This document shows positions 1-7,750 of a stretch of DNA of 23,683 nt, piece by piece (the first letter of the stretch is position 1; each line of letters opens with the position of its first letter). The notes below the pieces were generated by a model. The model ran no database searches. It saw only the letters and a program-made list of their open reading frames with translations, and had not been told where the DNA came from. Origin of the DNA: Chloroflexota bacterium (GTDB lineage: Bacteria; Chloroflexota; Limnocylindria; Limnocylindrales; CSP1-4); contig JACCVB010000039.1 in assembly GCA_013698385.1 (NCBI GenBank), positions 1 through 23,683 of the forward strand. Reading direction: 5' to 3'. Position numbers and translations under genes: made by a program.

Positions 1-327
1 ATCCTGCGCCTCGGCGATCAGCGAGCGCACCTCCGCGACACCCGCCATGACCGCCGAGATCGTCGAGAAATGGGCACCGACCTCGCCAGCCAGCAGTCGG
101 GCCAGGCTCGTCTTGCCGGTGCCGGGCGGACCCCACAGCAGGAGCGATGCGAGATGGCCGCGGGCGATCCCGCGACGGAGCGGACCCCGCTCACCGACCA
201 GGTGCTCCTGCCCCACGTATTCGTCCAGGGTGCGCGGTCGCATGCGGGCGGCCAGCGGCTGTCGCTCGGGCGGTGGCTGGAAGAGGGCTTCGGGGCGGGC
301 GCCCTGGGGTCGTCGGGCGGTGGGCAT
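1..327 (-). CDS. rarA: RarA/MgsA replication-associated recombination AAA+ ATPase (N-terminal part)
   Basis: The first 109 residues of a clamp-loader-like AAA+ ATPase are visible; the C-terminus lies beyond the left edge. An Arg/Pro-rich start leads into RMRPRTLDEYVGQEHLVGE (about residues 28-46), the typical RarA/RuvB-like entry. The Walker A motif GPPGTGKT follows at 66-73, then the segment running into FSTISAVMAGVAEVR, which is typical of RarA. RarA acts at stalled replication forks and interacts with single-strand-binding protein in characterised bacteria; that role is family knowledge. The ATG at 327 is preferred because a TACCAT -10-like hexamer ends exactly six bases upstream, which suggests a leaderless message. 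The gene follows a small membrane protein on the same strand after 77 bases. Confidence 0.9.
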   Translation of the reverse strand, partial: MPTARRPQGARPEALFQPPPERQPLAARMRPRTLDEYVGQEHLVGERGPLRRGIARGHLASLLLWGPPGTGKTSLARLLAGEVGAHFSTISAVMAGVAEVRSLIAEAQD

Positions 328-333
328 GGGCCG

Positions 334-339
334 ATGGTA
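334..339 (-). promoter_or_regulatory. -10 element (TACCAT) of leaderless rarA
   Basis: Read on the minus strand, TACCAT is followed by six bases and then the rarA ATG. That spacing puts the expected transcription start at, or one base from, the A of the start codon. No convincing -35 box is visible 16-18 bases upstream. The same arrangement recurs before several other genes here, which strengthens the call. Confidence 0.5.
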
Positions 340-404
340 GCGCGGGGCGGTCGGGTCGCCAGCGGCGGTGCGTCGCTCGCCGGCGCGTTACGCCGCAGGA
401 TCGG

Positions 405-863
405 TCAGATCCGGCCCAAGCCTGTTGCCTGCATCACGACCCACAGGCCGAACAGGAACATGAGGAGCGAGCCACCCACGAGGCCGATGCGTCGGACGTC
501 GCGGGCGACGTAGGCGTACTCGTCCGTGGCCTGCAGGGCGAGGCTGCCCGGGCGGGCCGACTCCGGGGCCGTCGTCGGGCTGCGCCGATTTCGATCGCGG
601 TTCTTGCGAACGCCTGCCTCCGCGGCCCGTTCCTCGGCCATGATCGCTGCCTCGAGCTCCGCGGCCCTGGCTTCCTCTTCGGCGGTCAGGGTCGCGGGTC
701 GTGGGGCCTTGACGGGTGCGCTCGACGATGCGTCGGTGGGCGTGACCGAACCGGTCCTGGTGCTCGGCGTGGGACGGGTGCTAGGCGCGGGCCTGGTGCC
801 CGTCCGCTGGAGCGGCGCGCGCTGGCCGGGACGCGTGGTGGTGCCTCGTGCGCGCTTGGCCAT
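405..863 (-). CDS. Small protein with disordered basic N-terminus and one C-terminal membrane segment
   Basis: This is a 152-residue protein of unknown function. Residues 1 to about 60 are rich in Arg, Thr, Pro and Ser (start MAKRARGTTTRPGQR) and look disordered. A charged Ala/Glu-rich helix follows (TAEEEARAAELEAAIMAEERAA). The C-terminus holds one hydrophobic stretch, about GLVGGSLLMFLFGLWVVMQA, shortly before the end. The predicted topology is a cytosolic tail anchored by a single C-terminal helix. I chose the ATG at 863 because the longer open frame upstream is only the shadow of the divergent region. A spaced AGAGG about 13 bases upstream is a weak ribosome site. rarA follows on the same strand and may be partly co-transcribed. 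The family is not recognised. Confidence 0.6.
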   Translation of the reverse strand: MAKRARGTTTRPGQRAPLQRTGTRPAPSTRPTPSTRTGSVTPTDASSSAPVKAPRPATLTAEEEARAAELEAAIMAEERAAEAGVRKNRDRNRRSPTTAPESARPGSLALQATDEYAYVARDVRRIGLVGGSLLMFLFGLWVVMQATGLGRI

Positions 864-1005
864 CGGGTCGGGAAGCCTCTGTAGCGTCGTTCGATGCCGG
901 CGTGACAGGCCGAGCACGGCGGACGGAGCCGCCAGCGGCAGAGGATACACCGGTCGCCGGCAGACGGTCGTGGTCAGGTCGGCGGCGGTTCGGCGCGGCC
1001 GGCCG

Positions 1006-1569
1006 ATGGGCGCACTCGTATGCGTGGCAGTGCAGGACCTCCTGCTAGACTCGCGCCTCCGCCTGGAGGACGATCCGATCGATCTCAACGCTGCCATCCA
1101 GCCGTACCTCGGGGCCATCGTCCTGGGCCTTGCGATCCTCGTCATCGCGCTGTCGATCGCGCTCACGAGCGTGGCTCGGCGGCTCTCCCGAGTGGATACG
1201 CGGCTGGGGGGCCTGACCCGAGGCGCGGAGGGTGGCAGCCTCGAACGGGTCCTCGATGCGCACCTGGACAAGGTGTTCGAGGTGTCCCGCCACCTGGACG
1301 AGGTCCGGGCCCGCACGGAAGAGCTGGAACGGGTCGGTCGGGGGGCCTTCCAGCGGATCGGCCTGATCCGGTTCAACCCGTTCGAGGAGACCGGCGGCAA
1401 TCAGAGCTTCGCACTGGCCCTGCTGGACGCGGACGGCAACGGTTGGGTCCTGTCCAGCCTGCACGCTCGCTCGGGCACGCGGGTGTTCGCCAAGGTGATC
1501 ACCGGCGGTCGGGCCGACACGGCGCTGTCCGACGAGGAGACGCGGGCACTGCAGCAGGCGACAGCCTGA
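1006..1569 (+). CDS. DUF4446 family membrane-anchored protein
   Basis: The C-terminal half carries the hallmark of DUF4446: RIGLIRFNPFEETGGNQSFA, then ALLDADGNGWVLSSLHARSG and a TRVFAKVITGG segment. An N-terminal membrane helix (YLGAIVLGLAILVIALSIAL) precedes a coiled-coil-like linker (about LERVLDAHLDKVFEVSRHLDEVRARTEELE). The family is widespread in Gram-positives and Chloroflexota and has no established biochemical role. The start is uncertain. The ATG at 1006 gives 187 residues, but there is little reason for about 24 residues before the conserved part, and a TAGACT hexamer (1046-1051) and a GGAGG (1065-1069) lie inside this reading. Those would fit a non-ATG start at 1063 (CTG) or 1078 (ATC). 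The gene is divergent from the small membrane protein across a 142-base gap. Confidence 0.75.
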   Translation: MGALVCVAVQDLLLDSRLRLEDDPIDLNAAIQPYLGAIVLGLAILVIALSIALTSVARRLSRVDTRLGGLTRGAEGGSLERVLDAHLDKVFEVSRHLDEVRARTEELERVGRGAFQRIGLIRFNPFEETGGNQSFALALLDADGNGWVLSSLHARSGTRVFAKVITGGRADTALSDEETRALQQATA

Positions 1570-1606
1570 CACCCTAGCTGTCACGAGGGTCGAGGATGGT
1601 CCGGTC

Positions 1607-4600
1607 ATGGCCCCCATCGTCCCGCCCGTGGCATCCGTCGCGATGACCCGTTCCCGACTGACGACTCGCCGGCGCGAGCCGTCGCCGCTCGAGCAGATCC
1701 CCGCCTGGCGCGAGTTGGTTCCGGTCATGGATCCCGCCGCTCGCCATACCGGTGGACCAGTCGGGATGAAGGCGCTCCTCGGAGGGCTGAACCCGGATCA
1801 GCTGCGCGCGGTCACGCACGGGGCCGGAGCCTTGCTGGTCATCGCCGGCGCCGGTACCGGCAAGACCCAGGTCATCACCCGCAGGATCGCATGGTTGATC
1901 GCCAGCCGCCGAGCGCGGCCGTCGGAGATCCTCGCCCTGACGTTCACGGACAAGGCCGCGGACGAGATGGCGGTCCGGGTGGACCAGCTCGTGCCGTACG
2001 GCTACACGGACACGTCGATCTCCACGTTCCACGCCTTCGGCGACCGGATCATCCGGGAGTTCGCCCTGGAGCTCGGCCTGCCACCCGATGTGCGCGTCCT
2101 GTCACGTGCCGAGGTCGTCATCTTCCTGCGCGAACACCTGTACGAATTCGAGCTGGATCTCTATCGACCGCTGGGTGACCCGACCCGCTTCCTGGCCGCG
2201 CTGGCGACCCTGTTCAGCCGCTGCAAGGACGAGGACGTGAGTCCGGAAACCTACCTGGAGCACGCCGCCCGGGTTGCGGCGGAGGCGGCGCAGGTCGGGG
2301 AGGCCGTGGGGGAGGGCGGCGGTGCAGCGGCGGCGGTCGTCCGGGAGGCCGCCGATGCGCTGGCCGACGAAGCGCGTCGGCAATCGGAACTGGCCCGCGC
2401 CTATGCCACCTACCAACGCCTGCTGGCGGAGAACGGAAGCATCGATTTCGGGGACCAGGTCGCTCTCGCCCTGCGCCTCGTTCGCGGCTCGGCGGCGGTC
2501 CGGGCGGCCGTTGCCGGGAGGTTCAGGTACGTGCTGGTGGACGAGTTCCAGGACACCAACCGGGCCCAGGCGGAACTGGTCGGCCTGCTGGCCGAGCCGC
2601 ATCGCAACATCACCGTCGTCGGCGACGACGATCAGGCGATCTACGCGTTCCGGGGAGCCGCGATCGACAACATCCTGGACTTCGAGGCGCGCCATCCCGG
2701 CGCCCGGGCTATCGTCCTGCGCCGAAACTACCGTTCCCTGGCCCCGATCCTGGATGCTTCGTACCGATCGATCCGGTTCAACGACCCGGACCGCCTGGAG
2801 GTCCGGACCGGGATCTCGAAGCGGCTTCGCGCGGTTCGCCAGGACCGGACGGCGGCGCCGGTCCGCCTGGAAGCCTTCGCGACCGGCCCCGAGGAGGCGG
2901 ACTGGATCGCCGCGGAGATCGCCCGGCGGGTGGCGGCCGGAGCGCGCCCGCGCGACCACGCGGTGCTCGTTCGGGCCAATGGTCATGCGGACCCGATCCT
3001 CCGAGCCCTCAACGTGGCGGGCCTGCCGTGGCGGTTCTCCGGCTCGTCCGGGCTGTACGCCCGTCCGGAGGTGCGCGTCCTGATGGCCTTCCTGCGCTGC
3101 ATCGCGGACCTCGACTCGAGCGTGGACCTCTATGCCCTGGCCACCTCGGACACGTACGGCCTCGGGGGCGAGGACCTGACCTCGATCGTGAACATCGCCC
3201 GGCGCCGGAACCGCTCGGTCTGGGCGACCCTCGAGGAACTCGATCGGCAGCCCGGGATCCTGCGCGTGTCCCCGGTCTCGCGCCAGGCGGTCCACCGTCT
3301 CGTCACGGACCTCGCCCGGTATAGCCACATGGCGCACGAGCGGCCGGCCGGAGAGGTCCTCTACGCGTTCCTTCGCGATAGCGGGCTGCTGGGTCGCCTC
3401 GCGGCTTCGCCCGCCTCGGGAGCGGAGGACCGCCTCGCCAACGTGGCCCGCTTCTTCGACGTCATCCGAGCGAAATCAGCCTTGCTGGCCGACGATCGGG
3501 CGGTGTTCGTCGCCCGGCATCTCCAGACCCTCATCGATGCGGGCGATGACCCGGCCACGGCGGACCTGGACCCACATGCGGACGCGGTCGCCGTCCTGAC
3601 CGTCCACCAGGCCAAGGGTCTCGAGTTCGATACCGTCTTTCTGCCGGGGCTCGTCGCGGGGCGCTTCCCGGGCAACGGCCGGGCCGAGACCCTGGCCCTG
3701 CCGGCGGGATTGGGGCGGGGCGAACCGGTCACGCCCGAGCGGGCGCTGGCGGAGGAGCGTCGGTTGTTCTACGTGGCCGTGACCCGGGCTCGGGATGAAC
3801 TGATCCTGTCTCACGCAGCCGATTACGGCGGTTCGCGGGCCAGGCGCATCTCGCCGTTCGTGCTGGAGGCGTTGGACCTGCCCAGGGTCGCGGCCGGCGC
3901 TGACGCCGATATCGCGTCTGCCGCGCCAGCGAGCCGCCTGGCGGCCTTTGCGCGGCCCTCAGACCCGGTGGATGCTCCGCGCGGGCCGATCACGGAGCCG
4001 CTCTCCCTGAGCTTCTACCAGGTGGACGATTACCTGACCTGCCCGCTCAAGTACAAGTACGCCCACGTGCTGCGGGTGCCCCTCTCGCCACACCACGCGC
4101 TCATCTACGGATCGGCGATGCACAAGGCGGTCCAGCTGTTCCACCAGCGTCATGCCCGGGGGGACGTGATGAGCGAACAGGAACTCGACGACGTGCTCGA
4201 AGCGGCCTGGTCCAACGAGGGGTTCGTCAGTCGCGAACACGAGGAAGGGCGTCTCGCGGCGGGCAAGGCCGCCCTGCATCGGTTCCGCGAGGCGCAGCTC
4301 CGACCGGGCGCCGTCATCCCGACCTACGTCGAGCGCGAATTCAGCTTCATGCTCGACGGCGATCGGGTGCGGGGCCGTTGGGACCGGGTGGACGTGGAGC
4401 CCGCCGCGGCCGCCGGCCCCGCGGACGAGGGAGCGCCGGAAAACGCCCCGCCGCCCAGCGCCGACATCATCAGCCCGACGCTCGGCATGCTTGGCCGCGA
4501 ACGCGTGACGATCACGGACTACAAGTCGTCCGACGTGCGGGACCCGGTGAAGGCCCGGCAGCGGGCCCGTGAATCGCTCCAGCTGCAGATCTACGCGATG

Positions 4601-4831
4601 GGTTACGAGGCGATGACCGGGCGGTTGCCGGACGCGCTGGCGATGCACTTCCTGGACTCGGGTCTCGTCGGCAAGGTGGACGTCGATGCCAAGCGGTTGG
4701 CCAAGGCGCGCCACAAGGTCGCCACGGCTGCCGCCGGCATTCGCGCGCGCAACCACGCCCCGACGCCGGACCCGCAGGCCTGCAGCTGGTGTCCATATCG
4801 GGATATCTGTCCTTCGAGCGCGGCCCGCTGA
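1607..4831 (+). CDS. UvrD/Rep-type DNA helicase fused to RecB/AddB-like Fe-S nuclease
   Basis: This 1074-residue protein combines a superfamily 1A helicase with a nuclease. The Q-motif LNPDQLRAV lies near residue 61 and Walker A AGAGTGKT at 80-87. Motif Ia FTDKAADEM and the TFHAFGDRIIREF segment follow, then Walker B VLVDEFQDT near 311, GDDDQAIYAFRG, VLTVHQAKGLEF and FYVAVTRARDEL. From about residue 800 there is a PD-(D/E)XK nuclease: YLTCPLKYKY (first Cys), GRWDRVD, and ITDYKSS carrying the D-x-K core. The end C-x2-C-x5-C (C1059, C1062, C1068) completes the four-Cys iron-sulfur signature known from AddB. The build resembles AdnA/AdnB of mycobacteria, which process DNA double-strand ends; that role is inferred. 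An Ala/Pro/Glu-rich insert splits the nuclease. The start is uncertain: ATGs at 1643, 1727 and 1766 are alternatives, and conserved sequence begins only near residue 57. Confidence 0.9.
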   Translation: MAPIVPPVASVAMTRSRLTTRRREPSPLEQIPAWRELVPVMDPAARHTGGPVGMKALLGGLNPDQLRAVTHGAGALLVIAGAGTGKTQVITRRIAWLIASRRARPSEILALTFTDKAADEMAVRVDQLVPYGYTDTSISTFHAFGDRIIREFALELGLPPDVRVLSRAEVVIFLREHLYEFELDLYRPLGDPTRFLAALATLFSRCKDEDVSPETYLEHAARVAAEAAQVGEAVGEGGGAAAAVVREAADALADEARRQSELARAYATYQRLLAENGSIDFGDQVALALRLVRGSAAVRAAVAGRFRYVLVDEFQDTNRAQAELVGLLAEPHRNITVVGDDDQAIYAFRGAAIDNILDFEARHPGARAIVLRRNYRSLAPILDASYRSIRFNDPDRLEVRTGISKRLRAVRQDRTAAPVRLEAFATGPEEADWIAAEIARRVAAGARPRDHAVLVRANGHADPILRALNVAGLPWRFSGSSGLYARPEVRVLMAFLRCIADLDSSVDLYALATSDTYGLGGEDLTSIVNIARRRNRSVWATLEELDRQPGILRVSPVSRQAVHRLVTDLARYSHMAHERPAGEVLYAFLRDSGLLGRLAASPASGAEDRLANVARFFDVIRAKSALLADDRAVFVARHLQTLIDAGDDPATADLDPHADAVAVLTVHQAKGLEFDTVFLPGLVAGRFPGNGRAETLALPAGLGRGEPVTPERALAEERRLFYVAVTRARDELILSHAADYGGSRARRISPFVLEALDLPRVAAGADADIASAAPASRLAAFARPSDPVDAPRGPITEPLSLSFYQVDDYLTCPLKYKYAHVLRVPLSPHHALIYGSAMHKAVQLFHQRHARGDVMSEQELDDVLEAAWSNEGFVSREHEEGRLAAGKAALHRFREAQLRPGAVIPTYVEREFSFMLDGDRVRGRWDRVDVEPAAAAGPADEGAPENAPPPSADIISPTLGMLGRERVTITDYKSSDVRDPVKARQRARESLQLQIYAMGYEAMTGRLPDALAMHFLDSGLVGKVDVDAKRLAKARHKVATAAAGIRARNHAPTPDPQACSWCPYRDICPSSAAR

Positions 4832-4871
4832 GGCACTCCATCGGCGGCGGACCAGTCACGTCCGGACACCC

Positions 4872-4877
4872 TAGACT
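4872..4877 (+). promoter_or_regulatory. -10 element (TAGACT) upstream of the four-helix membrane protein
   Basis: TAGACT lies ten bases before the ATG at 4888, so the transcript would carry only a few leader bases. There is no ribosome-binding site in between. The -35 region is not recognisable. Confidence 0.4.
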
Positions 4878-4887
4878 CGCTGGTCTG

Positions 4888-5262
4888 ATGGAGGCCCGCG
4901 ACCGACTCTTCAACCTGGCCGTGTTCGGGGCGAGCGCGGTCGTCTGGCTGCTCGTCGGGCTCGTCGTCTCGACCCGTGATCCGATCGAGGAACCCGCGGC
5001 AGGCGTCGTCGGTGCCGCTCTCATCGGCCTGGCGGTCGGCCTGACGACCGTGCCGATCTTCTGGCTCGCGACGTTCGGTCGTCATCGACGGATCGCGTAC
5101 CAGGGCGACTGGATGCGCGCGGCGCGTCGAGGCGCATGGATGGGCCTGATCGTGGCGGTGTTCATCGTGCTGCGCCTGCAGGCTGCCCTGGAGCTGCCGA
5201 TCGCCCTGTTCATCGTGGCGCTTGCTGTCGTCGCCGAGGCGACCCTTTCGGCCGAGCGCTGA
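4888..5262 (+). CDS. Four-helix integral membrane protein, function unknown
   Basis: This 124-residue protein has four hydrophobic segments. They are roughly FNLAVFGASAVVWLLVGLVV, GVVGAALIGLAVGLTTVPIF (running on to WLAT), GAWMGLIVAVFIVLRL, and LELPIALFIVALAVVAEA. A basic loop (TFGRHRRIAYQGDWMRAARRG) separates helices 2 and 3, pointing to a cytosolic loop by the positive-inside rule. No catalytic motif is visible. The ATG at 4888 is chosen because it directly follows the TAGACT promoter hexamer. The gene sits 56 bases after the helicase-nuclease, and its stop codon overlaps a perfect palindrome. I do not recognise the family. Confidence 0.7.
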   Translation: MEARDRLFNLAVFGASAVVWLLVGLVVSTRDPIEEPAAGVVGAALIGLAVGLTTVPIFWLATFGRHRRIAYQGDWMRAARRGAWMGLIVAVFIVLRLQAALELPIALFIVALAVVAEATLSAER

Positions 5263-5275
5263 GCGCCGGCGCTCG
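5253..5275 (+). terminator. GC hairpin overlapping the stop of the membrane protein gene
   Basis: The stop codon region contains a perfect 14-base palindrome GAGCGCCGGCGCTC at 5261-5274. An alternative seven-pair stem (CGAGCGC 5253-5259 with GCGCTCG 5269-5275) is also possible. There is no T-tract after it, so it may be a weak terminator or a 3'-end stabiliser rather than a classical intrinsic terminator. Confidence 0.3.
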
Positions 5276-5310
5276 ATCGCCGCTTGTCCATCCGTCCACC
5301 TGGAGGTCTC

Positions 5311-6510
5311 ATGCTCGAGCTCGATGCCATTCGTCCGGCCGCCCCACATATCGAGACCAAGCAACGGGTCGCCACTGCGGTGGATGGCGCCCGCGCCGAG
5401 ATCCTCGCGTTATCGCACCGGATCCACGCCCATCCCGAGCCGGCCTTCGAGGAGCACCAGGCCGCGACCTGGGTGGCTGAGAGCCTGCGCGCCCATGGGT
5501 TCGAGGTCGAGCACCCAGCCGGCAGCCTGGCCACCGCCATCCGGGCCGTCCGCCGCGGCGGTCGAGATGGCGCGAAGCCACGGATCGGCATCCTTGCCGA
5601 GTACGACGCGCTTCCGGGCCTGGGCCACGGCTGTGGCCACAACACGATGGCCGCATCCGGCGTCGGTGCTGCGATCGCGCTGGCCGCCATCGCAGACGAG
5701 CTGCCGGGCGAGATCGTCTTCTTCGGGACGCCCGCAGAGGAGCGCGGGAGCGGCAAGCAGATCATGATCGACGACGGCCTGTTCGAAGGGATCGATGCGG
5801 CCCTGCTCTTCCATCCGTGCGATCGCAACCACGTCGAGACCCACCCGCTCGCGTCCGAGGACGTGGACGTCGTCTTCAGCGGATCGCAGGCCCACGCGTC
5901 GTCCGACCCGTGGAAGGGGCGGAATGCCCTCGACGCGCTCATCCTCCTGTTCAATGCCGTCGGCCTGTGGCGCCAGCAACTGCGCCCGACCGCGCGAGTC
6001 CACGGCATCATCCGTGAAGGCGGCACGGCCGCCAACATCATCCCGGACCGGGCCAGCGCGTGGTTCATGGTGCGCAGCGACGACCACGCCGACTACGCCG
6101 CGATGAAGGTTCGATTCACCGAGATGGCCCAGGCGGCCGCGCTCGCGACCGGCACGACCGTCGAGGTGACCTATTCCGGATTCGCCACGACGATGCGCAA
6201 CAACCCGGTCCTCGTCGATCGGTTCCGGACCAACATGGCGGCCTACGGCGTGGACGATATGGGCGACGATCCCAATGCCGGCAGCACGGACATGGCGAAT
6301 GTCAGCTGGGTCTGCCCGGCCATCCACCCGGACCTCGCGATCTGTGATGAAGGGGTCGCCGGCCACTCCCTCGAGTTCCGGGACGCGGCCGTCACGCCAC
6401 GCGCGGACACAACGACCCTGCTGGCCGCCACGCTGATCGCCCAGACCGCCGTCGACCTGTTCCTGGATCCCGAACTGGTCGAGGCCGCGTGGACGGCGTT
6501 TCGCGCCTAG
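5311..6510 (+). CDS. M20 family metallo-amidohydrolase (AbgB-like)
   Basis: This 399-residue zinc-dependent amidohydrolase resembles the AbgB/aminoacylase branch of M20. It shows LSHRIHAHPEPAFEEH (about 31-46), LAEYDALPGLGHGCGHNTMA with metal-ligand candidates, FGTPAEERGSGK with the catalytic Glu pair, and HASSDPWKGRNALDA with GIIREGGTAANIIPDRA in the dimerisation domain. Such enzymes cleave N-acyl or p-aminobenzoyl-glutamate type amides; the substrate here cannot be read from the sequence. There is no signal peptide, so it is probably cytosolic. The ATG at 5311 is fixed by GGAGG at 5302-5306, four bases upstream; a TTG at 5284 is rejected. The ureohydrolase gene follows but has its own promoter, so the two may form a nitrogen-scavenging neighbourhood. 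Confidence 0.88.
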   Translation: MLELDAIRPAAPHIETKQRVATAVDGARAEILALSHRIHAHPEPAFEEHQAATWVAESLRAHGFEVEHPAGSLATAIRAVRRGGRDGAKPRIGILAEYDALPGLGHGCGHNTMAASGVGAAIALAAIADELPGEIVFFGTPAEERGSGKQIMIDDGLFEGIDAALLFHPCDRNHVETHPLASEDVDVVFSGSQAHASSDPWKGRNALDALILLFNAVGLWRQQLRPTARVHGIIREGGTAANIIPDRASAWFMVRSDDHADYAAMKVRFTEMAQAAALATGTTVEVTYSGFATTMRNNPVLVDRFRTNMAAYGVDDMGDDPNAGSTDMANVSWVCPAIHPDLAICDEGVAGHSLEFRDAAVTPRADTTTLLAATLIAQTAVDLFLDPELVEAAWTAFRA

Positions 6511-6537
6511 TGACAGACGGAGTGGCGGTGCTACGAT
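6510..6537 (+). promoter_or_regulatory. Promoter of the ureohydrolase gene (GTGACA, 16 bp, TACGAT)
   Basis: A -35-like GTGACA (6510-6515, five of six matches to TTGACA) is followed by a 16-base spacer and TACGAT (6532-6537). The first base of the -35 is the last base of the M20 stop codon. The predicted start near 6544 leaves a leader of about 106 bases before the GTG start. Confidence 0.5.
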
Positions 6538-6543
6538 GACCCC

Positions 6544-6649
6544 GGCGCGCCCCGCTGGACGGCAGACTTCGAACCGGCGGCGCCCCCAGCGAGACGGACT
6601 GATCCTCACCGCGACCACTCGTCGGTCGCGCCCGTCTCCGGAGGAACCC
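6544..6649 (+). other. Folded 5' leader of the ureohydrolase gene (candidate cis-regulatory RNA)
   Basis: Two helices can be drawn by eye. The first pairs CGCTGG (6553-6558) with CCAGCG (6586-6591). The second is nested: GAGACGG (6591-6597) with CCGTCTC (6632-6638), enclosing GCGACC (6611-6616) with GGTCGC (6624-6629). The outer arm of the second helix ends one base before the ribosome site GGAGG (6640-6644), so folding could mask initiation. The two helices share the base at 6591. The sequence does not match guanidine or other riboswitch consensus motifs that I recall. Whether it is regulatory is inference. Confidence 0.4.
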
Positions 6650-7750
6650 GTGGCTGAGCGCCCCCACGACCCCAACGACGGCGGTTTCGCGGCCGCCAAC
6701 GGCTGGGATCGCCCGTACGAGACGTACGACGACTTCGACCTGCCGACCTACGTCGGCCCGGTCAGTTTCATGAAGCTGCCGTGGGTCACGGACCCAGCCG
6801 AGCTCCGGGCCCGGCAGGTCGATGTGGCGATCATCGGCGCGCCGTTCGACGATGCGGTGAGTCACCGCTCCGGTGCTCGGTTCGGTCCGCGTGCCATCCG
6901 TCAGGCCCAGTACACCTCGGGCTCGATCAACTCGCTCCAGCTCGACGTCGAGCCGTTCGAGGTGCTGACGGTGGTCGACGCCGGCGACGCCAACATCGTG
7001 CCCGCGTGGATCGATCGCGCCCATGCCCTGATCTATCGCAAGGTCCGCGAGGTGGCCGAGACCGGGGCCATCCCGATCGTCCTGGGCGGCGATCACTCGA
7101 TCACCTGGCCGAGCGCCACGGCCATCGCCGAGGTCCGCCGTCCGGGCAGCGTCGGGATCGTCCATTTCGACGCGCACGCGGACACCGCCAACGACGACTG
7201 GGGCGTCCTGGCCGGCCACGGGACCCCGATGCGTCGCCTGATCGAGTCCGGCGCGGTCCAGGGCAAGAACTTCGTGCAGGTCGGCCTGCGCGGCTACTGG
7301 CCACCGGTCGAGACGTTCGAGTGGATGAAGGCCCACGGCCTGCGCTACCACTTCATGCGAGAGATCGAGGAGCGCGGTGCGGAGCCCGTCATCGCCCAGG
7401 CGATCGAAGAAGCGCTGGACGGCCCCGATCTCATCTACCTGAGCCTGGACATCGATGTCATCGATCCGGGCCTGGCGCCCGGAACGGGCACGCCGGAGCC
7501 CGGCGGGATGCTCACCCGCGAGGTGCTGAGGGCGATCCGTCAGATCGTCGGTGCGGTGGAGCTTGCCGGCATGGACATCGTCGAGGTCTCGCCGCCGTAC
7601 GACCATGCCGAAACGACCGCGATGGCGGCCAATCGGGCGGCCCTGGAGGCGATCAGCGCCCTGGCCGTTCGACGCCGCGACGGTAGGTCCGTCCGCTGGG
7701 ACGGGATCGCGAACGTCGATGCGCCCATCGGGGATCGCCAAAGCGGCTAG
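6650..7750 (+). CDS. Agmatinase/arginase-family ureohydrolase
   Basis: This 366-residue ureohydrolase has a complete binuclear metal site: GGDHS (H149), HFDAHAD (D174, H176, D178) and DIDVIDP (D267, D269). The APGTGTPEPGG loop is typical of agmatinase-like enzymes. The family hydrolyses a guanidino group to urea, in most characterised cases with manganese and in guanidine hydrolases with nickel. Agmatine, guanidinobutyrate and other guanidino compounds all remain possible. The start is the GTG at 6650, five bases after GGAGG (6640-6644). An ATG at 6536 lies inside the -10 box and would add a 38-residue low-complexity extension. An N-terminal region of about 50 residues precedes the catalytic fold. 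The stop codon TAG forms part of the next gene's -10 box. Confidence 0.88.
   Translation: MAERPHDPNDGGFAAANGWDRPYETYDDFDLPTYVGPVSFMKLPWVTDPAELRARQVDVAIIGAPFDDAVSHRSGARFGPRAIRQAQYTSGSINSLQLDVEPFEVLTVVDAGDANIVPAWIDRAHALIYRKVREVAETGAIPIVLGGDHSITWPSATAIAEVRRPGSVGIVHFDAHADTANDDWGVLAGHGTPMRRLIESGAVQGKNFVQVGLRGYWPPVETFEWMKAHGLRYHFMREIEERGAEPVIAQAIEEALDGPDLIYLSLDIDVIDPGLAPGTGTPEPGGMLTREVLRAIRQIVGAVELAGMDIVEVSPPYDHAETTAMAANRAALEAISALAVRRRDGRSVRWDGIANVDAPIGDRQSG

Noticed and set aside
6536..6649. Start of the ureohydrolase at the ATG 6536
   Set aside because: The ATG overlaps the TACGAT box, and the added 38 residues are low-complexity Arg/Pro/Thr. The GTG at 6650 has a well-spaced GGAGG.
6544..6649. 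A known guanidine riboswitch in the ureohydrolase leader
   Set aside because: I could not match the conserved core motifs of the guanidine classes as I remember them, so only a structured leader is reported.
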